The notes under the pieces are model-generated. The model made no database searches, had not been told where the DNA came from, and saw only the letters and a list, made by a program, of their open reading frames with translations. The translations under genes and the position numbers were made by a program. A stretch of DNA of 19,150 nt from Candidatus Microgenomates bacterium (lineage in GTDB: Bacteria; Patescibacteriota; Microgenomatia; UBA1406; GWC2-37-13). Each line of letters opens with the position of its first letter. Position 1 is the first letter of the stretch. This document shows, piece after piece, positions 1 to 7,263 of this stretch. The stretch covers positions 1 through 19,150 of the forward strand of contig WFWI01000054.1 in assembly GCA_015491205.1 (NCBI GenBank), read 5' to 3'.

Positions 1-1067
1 ATTTTATAACTTTTGTGTTTGTCGCTCTCTTTTCATTTATTTCCTTTTGGGTTCTAAAGCTTAAAAACTTAAATTTTATGGAAAAATTAATTTTTCTTTT
101 ATTCTTTTCTTTCTCTTTAAACTCTATTTACCACACAACCTTTATCTGGAACCTTAACCTAGCTATGCTCTTGGGCTTCTTAACCTTTCTCTTTTTCCTC
201 CAAAAAAAGGAATGGATTTTGACCTCAAACTTAAGAACCCTTATATTCAGCCTTGCCTTGGGGGCAATCTTTCAAATTCACTATGCTTTATTTTTTCTTC
301 TTGTAGGAATAGGAGCCAAAATTGCCAAAAAAGATCTAAAAAAACTTTTACCCTTTCTCCTGGGCTTTTTTGCAAGCTTTTTCCCCTTTGCAATTTTTGA
401 AATAAGACACAACTTTTTAATCACAAAAATGCTCTTACAACTGCCTTTTGAGACAAGAGAAAACAATTTAGGAATAAACCTTACTCAAACCTTTATGGAC
501 CTTTCACAATTCTATTTCCCTTTTTTAATTGAGTTCAAAGCGCTCCACCTTTTAATAGGAGTTGCATTCTCTCTTTTTCTTGTAACTTATCCAAAAAGGT
601 TTTCTACAAAGATTTTTTTTGCCCTCTTCATAACAACCTTTATTCTCTTTCGCAGAAACTTTGTCTATTACCTTGCCCTCTACCTTCCATTTTTTTACTT
701 TCAAATTGCCACCGCCACTCAAAAGAAAAAATTTCAAATCTTTCTTATTATCCTCGCCTTAATAACAAGCGTTTACAGCGCAAACCGGTTTTTAAAAGAA
801 AGGAACTCTAAACTTGGAATAAAAACCCAAATTGCCATTGCTGAAAAAATAAGACAACACAATAAAGACAAAACCCTTTCCCTTACAGCTGAACCCCATC
901 CTGACGATAGAAAAGGCGTAGAGTACTTGCTTTCTGTGCTTTATAAGTTTAAAATTGACGATAAAGACAAAGATAAATATATAATCTGTTATGAGAAAAA
1001 TCTTTGCCCAAATAAAAAAACTCTTTTTGAAGGAGAAAAAGTCAGGCTGGTTTACTATAGAGAATAA
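1..1067 (+). CDS. Membrane glycosyltransferase, GT39/GT-C type, 5'-partial
   Basis: The reading frame is open to the window edge, so the N-terminal part is missing; a GTG at 15 could be read as a start but lies inside a hydrophobic segment and is probably internal. The visible ~350 residues hold many hydrophobic helices and then a soluble C-terminal tail of roughly 90 residues (from about residue 255 counted from the GTG). The motifs QIHYALFF and FAIFEIRHNF resemble those in dolichyl-phosphate-mannose-type (GT39) glycosyltransferases of CPR bacteria. Such enzymes use a polyprenyl-phosphate sugar to glycosylate lipids or proteins on the outer face of the membrane. The catalytic Asp/Glu of the first outer loop would lie upstream of the window. 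It is first in a block of glycan genes, and its 3' end overlaps the next gene by 77 bp. The acceptor is unknown. Confidence 0.7.
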   Translation, partial: FITFVFVALFSFISFWVLKLKNLNFMEKLIFLLFFSFSLNSIYHTTFIWNLNLAMLLGFLTFLFFLQKKEWILTSNLRTLIFSLALGAIFQIHYALFFLLVGIGAKIAKKDLKKLLPFLLGFFASFFPFAIFEIRHNFLITKMLLQLPFETRENNLGINLTQTFMDLSQFYFPFLIEFKALHLLIGVAFSLFLVTYPKRFSTKIFFALFITTFILFRRNFVYYLALYLPFFYFQIATATQKKKFQIFLIILALITSVYSANRFLKERNSKLGIKTQIAIAEKIRQHNKDKTLSLTAEPHPDDRKGVEYLLSVLYKFKIDDKDKDKYIICYEKNLCPNKKTLFEGEKVRLVYYRE

Positions 1068-2673
1068 AATAAAAATAATTGCTCTTGTTTTCTTTCTCCT
1101 TCATACATTTTATGTTTCTTACCCCGATGAGTTTGTCAACTTGTTAGGAGGCTGGAGTATACTACAAGGTAAAACTCCTTACAAAGAATTCTTTGACCAC
1201 CACATGCCAGGAAACTGGTATTTGGCTACAATCCTTCTTCTATTTTCAGGAAAATCATTTGTTTTGTTTAGAATTCTTTGGGCAATCTTTCAATTTGGGT
1301 TTTTGATATTTATTGGGGCTAAAATAAAAAAACTTTCCCCAAAACTTTACCCATTTTTCTTAGGCTTTTTGCTTGCTTATCCTTTTCTTTCAATATTCTT
1401 TTGGAACCATTTGTTTTTGGCAGACAGTTTAGCTGGACTTTTTATAAGCGGAATTTTGTGGCTAACTTTCGCCTCACTTTTTGAAAAACCTAAACCCCAA
1501 ACCCTATATTTAATTTCTCTTTTAACTTTCTTAACTCTCTTTACCTCCCTTACCTACGTTTATTTTGCAGGAGTCATCTATCTTCTACTTTTTTACCTTT
1601 GCTTTAAAACTAATAAAGCTAAGCTTAAAAAATTGACCATTGTATCAATTGCTCCATATCTTATATATTTTTTCTATCTTATCCTCTCCGGCTCCTTTAA
1701 AGATTTTTGGTTTTCAAACTTTACCTACAATACAAAACTTTATATTGATATCCCAAACTACACCCGTGGGAGATTTTTTAACCCTTTTAAAATGGCTCTT
1801 ACTTTGATTTTTAATTTTTACACCGGATTTCTGCCAGCTTTAACCAGAATTGGAAGTTTTGACCTGTACTTTCCTATAATCCAAGCCTTAACCTTAGCCA
1901 GTGTTCTTTTCCTTTATGCTCTTTTCAAAATTAACTGGCGATTTGGAGTTTTTTACTTCTTCCTACTTTCTTTCTCAGCCCCAAGATCCAACATTCAAAA
2001 GCTTAAAGAAACAGATTACCAATCCACAGTTTTTGTTGTTTTCGCAAGCTTTGCTCTTTTTGCTTTCTTTTACCTCTTTAAAAAACTTAATATAAAAGAG
2101 CAACTTGAGACTTTGACTTTAAAAACCGCTTCTGTACTGCTTGTTTTCTACTCGGTCTTTTCAGCCTTTTTCCTTGCCCGTAACTCTTATGAAAAACTTT
2201 TTTACATGTACACCCAAAAAATGCCAAGAATTTATGACAAGGATTATGCAGCTGAATTCATAGACAAGATTGTAGACAAAGGAGAATATTTTTGGATTGG
2301 CCCATATGAGCCAAACAGAGTATTTTTTGTTAAAAAGGGTAGCTTACCCGGAAAATACCCCACTCTTCTTCCCCAATTTAGAGAAAACGAATACTTAAAA
2401 AAAGACTTTTTATCCCAATTTGAAAAAAACCCTCCAAAGATAATTATTTTCAAACGCGACGCTTCAATATTTATGACCCCTGCTACTGAGTTTGGGAAAT
2501 TTTTCTTAGAATGGTTAGAAAAAAACTATATACAACTTGAAAAAGTAAAAAAGATAGAAATCTTAGGCTCTCCTTCTGAATTTAACATAAGAACTGACCT
2601 ATACATAAGAAAAGACCAACTAAACTCTGTCCTTGATAAACTTGAAGAGTTAGCTTACTTGAAAATCAAATAA
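991..2673 (+). CDS. Membrane glycosyltransferase, GT39/ArnT-like (GT-C fold)
   Basis: This 560-aa polytopic protein has a short basic N-terminus, a first membrane helix at about residues 27-43, and an outer loop with an acidic pair (D46, E47) followed by GGWSILQGKTPYKEFFDHHMPG (shown in part as DHHMPG, 69-74). An acidic residue just after helix 1 and a DHHMPG-like loop are typical of ArnT/GT39 enzymes, where the acidic residue is catalytic. A soluble C-terminal region starts near residue 410. The ATG at 991 lies inside the preceding gene and has no Shine-Dalgarno sequence. A TTG at 1027 is an alternative start that would cut the 77-bp overlap to 41 bp. The product probably moves a sugar from a lipid-phosphate carrier to an envelope acceptor; the substrate cannot be read from the sequence. 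Confidence 0.75.
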   Translation: MRKIFAQIKKLFLKEKKSGWFTIENKIKIIALVFFLLHTFYVSYPDEFVNLLGGWSILQGKTPYKEFFDHHMPGNWYLATILLLFSGKSFVLFRILWAIFQFGFLIFIGAKIKKLSPKLYPFFLGFLLAYPFLSIFFWNHLFLADSLAGLFISGILWLTFASLFEKPKPQTLYLISLLTFLTLFTSLTYVYFAGVIYLLLFYLCFKTNKAKLKKLTIVSIAPYLIYFFYLILSGSFKDFWFSNFTYNTKLYIDIPNYTRGRFFNPFKMALTLIFNFYTGFLPALTRIGSFDLYFPIIQALTLASVLFLYALFKINWRFGVFYFFLLSFSAPRSNIQKLKETDYQSTVFVVFASFALFAFFYLFKKLNIKEQLETLTLKTASVLLVFYSVFSAFFLARNSYEKLFYMYTQKMPRIYDKDYAAEFIDKIVDKGEYFWIGPYEPNRVFFVKKGSLPGKYPTLLPQFRENEYLKKDFLSQFEKNPPKIIIFKRDASIFMTPATEFGKFFLEWLEKNYIQLEKVKKIEILGSPSEFNIRTDLYIRKDQLNSVLDKLEELAYLKIK

Positions 2674-2681
2674 CTCGATTT

Positions 2682-4136
2682 ATGCAAGAAACAAATTTGG
2701 AGAAGAAACGCGGAATTTTAAGCTCCTTGGCTTTGTTTGCCCAAAGCGGGTACTCAGCGATTTTAGGATTTGCCTCATTTTTTCTTCTTTCAATAAAATC
2801 AAGCGTTGCAGTACTTGGAATTTACAATACAGTTTTAGCCTCACTTTCTTTTTTCAATTACATAACAAATCTTGGGCTGGGAGCTGCGCTTGTTCAAAAA
2901 AAGGAAATTACTGACAAACACCTTTCCTCCGCCCTTATATTTCAAACTTTTTTATCTTTAATCTTGGCTCTAATTGGCTTTTTTTATACAGATTTTTTTC
3001 TTCAAGGCTATAAAAACCTGCCCTATGAAGCAAAATTTATCTTTTGGGCCCTTTTGTTTTCCTTAGTGCTTGTATCTTTAAGAACTCCCCCTTCAGTACT
3101 TCTTGAAAGAGAAGTTAAAATTTACAAAGTTGTCATCGTCCAATCCTTAGAAAATACAATCTTTTATCTTTCAGTTATCATCTTTGCTTTTTTAGAAAAA
3201 CCTTTACAAGGAATAATCTTAGGAATAGTGCTAAGAAGTTTAATTGGACTTTTGGTCATTTACATTTTCCGACCCTGGAGACCAAGACTCGCATTTTCTT
3301 TTGCAAAACTTAAGGACCTGCTCTCATACGGACTTTTATTTCAAGGAAATTCTTTTTTAGCCCTTTTAAAAGATGACCTTTTAACCATCTATCTTTCAAA
3401 AACCATTGGCTTTCAAAATCTTGGGTTTATAACTTTTGCCAAAAAATACGCAGAAATACCTTTAAGAATCATTACAGACAACTTAAACCGTGTATTCTTT
3501 CCACTTTTTGCCAGAGCACAACAAAAAAAAGAAAAACTTGCTTACCTTATAGATAAACTTTTGAAATACAACAGCCTTATTGTGCTTCCTATCCTTGTTG
3601 GAAGCCTTTTTGTTTTCAAACCATTTTTACAATTAATCCCTGGATACTTTGAAAAATGGCAAGAAACAATTTTTATGTTTTATCTTTTTATTATCTCCTC
3701 TATTTTTGTAGCGTTTATGACGCCCTTTATTAATCTTTTTAACGCGATAGGAAGAGTTTCTATTAGTCTTAAATTTATGATGCTCTGGACAGCTCTTATG
3801 TGGATTTTAACTCCGCTTTTCATTCATTTTTTAGGCTATCAGTTTGTGCCTTTAGCTTTTGTTCTAACAAATGCTACTTTTGTTGTTGTTATTAAAACTG
3901 CTAAAAAATATGTAGATTTTTCTATAATAAAATCAGTTAAAAATGTCTTTTTAGCACTGCAAACAATGATTCTGTTCCTCCTTGGACTTAATTTTTCGAA
4001 AAATTTTGTACAGCTGCCTCCTATAAACTATCTTCTCATTGCAATCCCAGGATCAGCTTTTGTTTACTTTTTAACTCTTTTGTACTTTGAAGGCAAAAGT
4101 ATTTTTACTAATGTAATTAAGATTCTAAAGGGATGA
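2682..4136 (+). CDS. Wzx-type lipid-linked oligosaccharide flippase (MOP superfamily)
   Basis: The product is 484 aa and hydrophobic along its whole length, with about 12-14 predicted membrane helices, the size and layout of polysaccharide-biosynthesis flippases. The N-terminal third has the family-like run LGLGAALVQKKEIT (64-77), followed by a helix pair and a PPSVLLEREVK segment. These proteins move undecaprenyl-linked glycans from the inner to the outer face of the membrane. Nearby GT-C enzymes act on the outer face, so the flippase would supply their carrier-linked substrates. The gene starts 8 nt after the previous stop and overlaps the next one by ATGA, so it is inside an operon. It ends with TGA, which supports the standard genetic code. 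No repeat-unit polymerase (Wzy) was recognised alongside it. Confidence 0.8.
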   Translation: MQETNLEKKRGILSSLALFAQSGYSAILGFASFFLLSIKSSVAVLGIYNTVLASLSFFNYITNLGLGAALVQKKEITDKHLSSALIFQTFLSLILALIGFFYTDFFLQGYKNLPYEAKFIFWALLFSLVLVSLRTPPSVLLEREVKIYKVVIVQSLENTIFYLSVIIFAFLEKPLQGIILGIVLRSLIGLLVIYIFRPWRPRLAFSFAKLKDLLSYGLLFQGNSFLALLKDDLLTIYLSKTIGFQNLGFITFAKKYAEIPLRIITDNLNRVFFPLFARAQQKKEKLAYLIDKLLKYNSLIVLPILVGSLFVFKPFLQLIPGYFEKWQETIFMFYLFIISSIFVAFMTPFINLFNAIGRVSISLKFMMLWTALMWILTPLFIHFLGYQFVPLAFVLTNATFVVVIKTAKKYVDFSIIKSVKNVFLALQTMILFLLGLNFSKNFVQLPPINYLLIAIPGSAFVYFLTLLYFEGKSIFTNVIKILKG

Positions 4137-5281
4137 AAAAAGTAAACTTAAAACACATCGCAAAAATAGCTCTTATAAGCTTTTTACCACCTTTCTTAAT
4201 ATATCTTCCCTTTACTCTTAAAATCCCAAGACTTCTTTTTTTAGACCTTGGAAAAGATGGAATGCTCAATATCTATCGCAACTGGGATGGTCCTTCTTAT
4301 CTTATTGTCGCCAAATCACTCTATAATCCAGAAATAATAAAAAAACTATTGTTCTCTCCACTTCCTGCCACCTATTTTTCAGCTCACTTTCCTCTTTACC
4401 CATTACTTATCAAGTTAGCAAACATCTTTCTACCCATCCATCAAGCAGGCCTTTTTGTAAACCTTTTGGCAGGGTTTGCTCTAAACCTGCTGTTTTTTGA
4501 ATTTATTAAAAATCGCACTAAATCGCCTTATTTCTTAACCCTTGTTTTTACCCTTTTGCCTGCCAGAGGCTTTATCACCCGAGTCATAATTGCACCTGAA
4601 CCCTTGCTTTTACTCTTTACCCTTGCATCTTTAATAGCATTTAAAAAAAGAAAATATTTTCTTTCATCTATTTTCCTTTCCCTTGCTGCCTTAACCAAAT
4701 TCCAAATAGTCATTCTTGCCTTTGCTTATCTAGCTGTCTTCATCAAAGAATTGTTACAAAACAAAAACTTTAAAAAATTTGTACAAAATTCAGTGTATTT
4801 AGCTATACCAACCGCCACTATTTTAATACTGTTCTATTTTTATAAACAAATTTACGGGAAGTTTTTAATCTTCTTCGAGGCACAGCGAGTAAACAATTTA
4901 ACAACCTCCCTACCTTTTTCTCAATTCAATCTTAATGCAACTTGGATAAAAAGCATTTGGTTGGAGGATTTAATCTTTTACTTTTTCTTGATGTTTCTTC
5001 TTACTGCTAAACTTTATTTTGAAAAAAAAGAGAGTTCAATCTTCTTCTTTTTTGCAGCTTTTTATACTTTGTTTTTAACTGTTATCCCTCAAAGGGATAT
5101 AACTCGATTCTCTCTACCTCTCTCTCCTATTTTTTTCTATACCTTTCCTTCCTTATTTGAACAAAAATATATAAAGATCGCCTTTTATCTGCTTTTGCCT
5201 GCTATATACTTTTATACCTTAAACTTCATCTTAGGAAATCAAGCACCTGTGAGCGATTGGAGTTTCTTTCTACAAAATTAG
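4133..5281 (+). CDS. PIG-V-like membrane mannosyltransferase (GT-C)
   Basis: This 382-aa polytopic protein starts in an ATGA overlap with the flippase gene. The first outer loop carries YRNWDGPSYLIVAKSLY (48-64), matching the W-D-G/A-x-x-Y/F-x-x-IA signature of the PIG-V family, with D52 the likely catalytic acid. FPLYPLL follows at 86-92 and LTKFQ lies farther on; the FPLYP block is also characteristic of PIG-V-type proteins. In eukaryotes PIG-V adds a mannose to the GPI precursor from dolichyl-phosphate-mannose. Bacterial homologues use polyprenyl-phosphate-mannose for envelope glycans. Its place after a flippase and two other GT-C genes suggests assembly of one surface glycan or glycolipid. 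The sugar is inferred from family membership only. Confidence 0.72.
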   Translation: MKKVNLKHIAKIALISFLPPFLIYLPFTLKIPRLLFLDLGKDGMLNIYRNWDGPSYLIVAKSLYNPEIIKKLLFSPLPATYFSAHFPLYPLLIKLANIFLPIHQAGLFVNLLAGFALNLLFFEFIKNRTKSPYFLTLVFTLLPARGFITRVIIAPEPLLLLFTLASLIAFKKRKYFLSSIFLSLAALTKFQIVILAFAYLAVFIKELLQNKNFKKFVQNSVYLAIPTATILILFYFYKQIYGKFLIFFEAQRVNNLTTSLPFSQFNLNATWIKSIWLEDLIFYFFLMFLLTAKLYFEKKESSIFFFFAAFYTLFLTVIPQRDITRFSLPLSPIFFYTFPSLFEQKYIKIAFYLLLPAIYFYTLNFILGNQAPVSDWSFFLQN

Positions 5282-5288
5282 ATATAAT
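5277..5288. promoter_or_regulatory. Imperfect AT-rich palindrome over the -10 box; possible RHH operator
   Basis: The 12 bases ATTAGATATAAT match their own reverse complement at 10 of 12 positions and overlap the TATAAT box of the gene at 5297. That gene encodes a protein with a ribbon-helix-helix domain, a fold that usually binds short inverted or tandem repeats at its own promoter. Autoregulation is therefore possible, but AT-rich DNA often gives such symmetry by chance. Confidence 0.2.
5283..5288 (+). promoter_or_regulatory. -10 box (TATAAT), leaderless promoter of the RHH-nucleotidyltransferase gene
   Basis: A perfect TATAAT ends 8 nt before the ATG at 5297, so transcription would start at or within a base or two of the start codon. 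No good -35 element lies 16-18 nt upstream; the closest, TTGGAG at 5257-5262, is 20 nt away. No Shine-Dalgarno sequence precedes the ATG. The box sits directly behind the stop of the PIG-V-like gene, so the nucleotidyltransferase may have its own promoter. Confidence 0.5.
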
Positions 5289-5296
5289 AAAACTCT

Positions 5297-6133
5297 ATGA
5301 GAAGGGAAAGAATTACTATTACAATAAAACCTTCTATACTCAAAAAACTTGATGAGGTAATCGACGGAAAAACTATAAGAAATCGCTCTCATGCAATAGA
5401 AAAAATTTTGGAGGAATATTTTCAGTCTAAAATAGATACAGCAGTAATTCTGGCAGGTGGCCAAGGAAAACAACTCAGACCTTACACCTGGGAAGTACCA
5501 AAGCCTCTTTTGCCGGTGAAAGGAAAACCTATTTTGCAATATACCCTTGAAAGTCTAAAGAGGGCGGGAATAAGAAAAGTTTATATCTGCATAGGATACT
5601 TAGGAGAAAAAATAAAACGAGAGTTTAAAAACGGAAAAGAGCTTGGCCTGAAAATAAAATATGTTGAAGAAAAAGAACCGCTTTTGACAGGTGGCGCCTT
5701 AAAACTTTTAGAAAAAAAACTTAGTCTTCCGTTCATTCTAGTCTATGGCGATATTTTAACCAACCTTGATTTTGAAGAACTTATTGATTTTCACCTTCAA
5801 AACAACGCTGTCGGCACGGTAGCCCTTTCTCTTTCTGATCATCCAGAGCTTTATGGTCTAATTTCAATAAGAGGAATAAAGTTAACGAGATTTTATGGAA
5901 AAAGTAAAGAAAAAATAAAAAGTGCAATTGTAAATGCTGGAATTTACGTTTTCAATCCTGAAATTTTCACCTACTTTCCCAAAAAGAAAAAGTTTTATTT
6001 AGAGGATGTTTTAAAAGAACTTATTGACAAAGATTTACTTATAGGCTATCTTTTTGATGCCCAATGGTTTGATGTTGGAACAAGAGAAACTTATGAAAAA
6101 GCTATCAAAACATTCCAGCCGTATCAAGGTTAA
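5297..6133 (+). CDS. Ribbon-helix-helix domain fused to sugar-1-phosphate nucleotidyltransferase
   Basis: The product is 278 aa. Residues 1-44 form a CopG/Arc-type ribbon-helix-helix: a basic β-strand (RITITIKPS), then a helix, then RNRSHAIEKILEEYF. Residues 47-270 are a nucleotidyltransferase of the GlmU/RmlA/mannose-1-phosphate guanylyltransferase family. It has LAGGQGKQLRPYT (52-64), PKPLLPVKGKPIL (69-81), TGGAL (131-135), YGD with D152 as likely metal ligand, VNAGIYVF (212-219) and WFDVGT (257-262). Such enzymes make NDP-sugars from NTP and sugar-1-phosphate. Here the product probably feeds the neighbouring glycosyltransferases. The nucleotide and sugar cannot be fixed from sequence. The fused DNA-binding domain suggests the enzyme also regulates transcription, perhaps its own. 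The last 29 bp overlap the convergent gene ending at 6105. Confidence 0.85.
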   Translation: MRRERITITIKPSILKKLDEVIDGKTIRNRSHAIEKILEEYFQSKIDTAVILAGGQGKQLRPYTWEVPKPLLPVKGKPILQYTLESLKRAGIRKVYICIGYLGEKIKREFKNGKELGLKIKYVEEKEPLLTGGALKLLEKKLSLPFILVYGDILTNLDFEELIDFHLQNNAVGTVALSLSDHPELYGLISIRGIKLTRFYGKSKEKIKSAIVNAGIYVFNPEIFTYFPKKKKFYLEDVLKELIDKDLLIGYLFDAQWFDVGTRETYEKAIKTFQPYQG

Positions 6134-6422
6134 AAATATAAGCAGCTAGTCTTGCTATCAAAAAAGAAGAGGCCAAAATTATTACTCCAATAACAGCTGT
6201 GGTAAGTTTTGCTTTGGCATTTTTTACTTTTTCAGGATTACCTCCTGAAGTTAAATGATCATAACCAGCCCAGACAAAGGTTAAAGTCAAAATGACACCC
6301 ACAAAAGGCACAAAAAAAGATAATACCCTGTTTATTACATCTCCTATTGTTTCAATCCCAGTCCCTGTCAACGGCCCTATTATCTCCTGATCCTCTATTC
6401 TTACCCTCTGAGTAAGTTCCAT
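6105..6422 (-). CDS. VirB2/TrbC-like small membrane protein (pilin-like)
   Basis: This 105-aa protein has a polar N-terminus of about 30 residues, a first membrane helix at about 31-55, a short loop SGGNPEKVKNAKAK (59-72), and a second helix at about 73-97. Two helices joined by a short positively charged loop is the layout of VirB2/TrbC-type pilins and of many small CPR membrane proteins linked to type IV secretion. There is no clear N-terminal signal peptide. The GNPEK loop recurs in the cysteine-rich protein encoded at 13099-13944. The gene is last on the clpC-side minus-strand operon and also has its own promoter candidate inside the end of the M50 gene. Its 3' end overlaps the convergent nucleotidyltransferase gene. 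The role as a pilus or channel subunit is inferred from layout only. Confidence 0.65.
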   Translation of the reverse strand: MELTQRVRIEDQEIIGPLTGTGIETIGDVINRVLSFFVPFVGVILTLTFVWAGYDHLTSGGNPEKVKNAKAKLTTAVIGVIILASSFLIARLAAYIFNLDTAGMF

Positions 6423-6429
6423 AGTTTTT

Positions 6430-6457
6430 ATTTTATAAAAATTTTCTCTTGTGTAAA
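6430..6457 (-). promoter_or_regulatory. Candidate promoter TTTACA-N16-TAAAAT for the VirB2-like gene
   Basis: On the minus strand, TTTACA (6457-6452) and TAAAAT (6435-6430) are 16 nt apart, each differing from consensus at one position. The -10 box ends 7 nt before the ATG at 6422. It lies over the 3' end of the M50 gene, so the small gene could be transcribed apart from the operon. AT-rich sequence makes chance matches likely. Confidence 0.35.
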
Positions 6458-7083
6458 AGGAATACTATGCGCAAAAATAAATTAACAAGAATCTGAACAA
6501 ATATTACCATAGCCAAGATTTGAATCAGCTTCACAAAACTAGAAGCGAACTGCTCCAAATATTGAAAATTTACCTTAATATCCAAAATATATACTAAAGC
6601 AACCAAAAACAGCACGAGCGGAACAACTAGCCCTAAGTCCTTTAAGTCCTGTTTTGAAGAAAACATTGTAGAGGAGATAGAAAAGATAAGATATACAAAA
6701 ATTAGATTCTGCAAAAAGTCGTTTGCTGGGAAAAGATTAAAATAAAAAATTCCAAAAAGCACCGCTGAACCTGTAAAAAGTGGAGCTATGCCAACAAGAA
6801 GCCCCCGCACAAAATCCTTTCTCTCATAATAAACCCTGCCCAATTTAATCTTATTTCCTTCTATACTAGGAAAAATTTCAACGTCTCCCACTCTTAAAAA
6901 AAGCACTATGGCAGCAAAAAAATGCGAAAGCTCGTGCAGAACCGTGCCTGGAAAGAACAGGACGGATAAAAGATATGCTGCCAGCTTTTTCCTTTTTATT
7001 ATCTTAAAAATCAATTTTATATTCGACCTGGAAAGAAAATACAGCACTGTATATTCCAAAAGAATAAAAGCCAAATACTCCAT
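6433..7083 (-). CDS. M50-type membrane metallopeptidase
   Basis: The preferred start is the ATG at 7083 (216 aa), 1 nt after the stop of the upstream gene; a TTG at 7095 would add four residues. The protein has about five or six membrane helices. One carries PGTVLHELSHFF with HELSH at residues 50-54, the HExxH zinc site of intramembrane site-2-type proteases (M50/M50B). The second M50 signature, N-P-x-x-x-L-D-G, is not present. An aspartate in FSSKQDLKDL (D146) is a possible third zinc ligand. Such enzymes cleave substrates within the membrane, as in regulated intramembrane proteolysis or membrane quality control. Its place downstream of a ClpC-like ATPase suggests the two may work on membrane proteins. 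The substrate is unknown. Confidence 0.72.
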   Translation of the reverse strand: MEYLAFILLEYTVLYFLSRSNIKLIFKIIKRKKLAAYLLSVLFFPGTVLHELSHFFAAIVLFLRVGDVEIFPSIEGNKIKLGRVYYERKDFVRGLLVGIAPLFTGSAVLFGIFYFNLFPANDFLQNLIFVYLIFSISSTMFSSKQDLKDLGLVVPLVLFLVALVYILDIKVNFQYLEQFASSFVKLIQILAMVIFVQILVNLFLRIVFLLHKRKFL

Positions 7084-7084
7084 T

Positions 7085-7258
7085 TTAAAACCCAAGTTTC
7101 CTTTTAATTAAAAAGAACAAAACCACAGCTACCGCAGCTAAGGTTAAAATCACTAAAAGAAGCACAAGGGTCATAATCATCTCATGCCTCTCAGCCTTTT
7201 TTCTCACTTCCTCAATCCTTATTGGAGTGAAGTTTATTGGAGTAAAATTTCCTGCCAT
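7085..7258 (-). CDS. Small single-pass membrane protein (57 aa), unknown
   Basis: I chose the ATG at 7258 because the longer frame from 7303 would run 40 bp into the clpC-like gene, and a GAGGT sequence lies about 12 nt upstream of this ATG. The product begins MAGNFTPINFTPIRIEEV, with a tandem five-residue repeat (NFTPI twice). A charged stretch follows, then one membrane helix at about residues 27-50 and a basic tail (KRKLGF), so the tail is probably cytoplasmic. It starts 5 nt after the clpC-like stop and ends 1 nt before the M50 start, so all three are likely translated from one mRNA. I do not recognise the family. It could be an adaptor or accessory subunit of the ATPase or the protease, which is inferred from position only. 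Confidence 0.6.
   Translation of the reverse strand: MAGNFTPINFTPIRIEEVRKKAERHEMIMTLVLLLVILTLAAVAVVLFFLIKRKLGF
7220..7249 (-). repeat. Two-unit 15-bp tandem repeat encoding NFTPI-NFTPI
   Basis: The units at 7220-7234 and 7235-7249 agree at 13 of 15 positions and encode the repeated five residues near the N-terminus of the 57-aa membrane protein. The differences are in codon third positions, so the peptide repeat is exact. Confidence 0.7.
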
Positions 7259-7263
7259 AGATT

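Noticed and set aside
15..17. GTG at 15 as the true start of the first gene
   Set aside because: The frame stays open upstream with more hydrophobic codons, and the family needs an N-terminal catalytic loop that is absent, so the gene is cut by the window edge.
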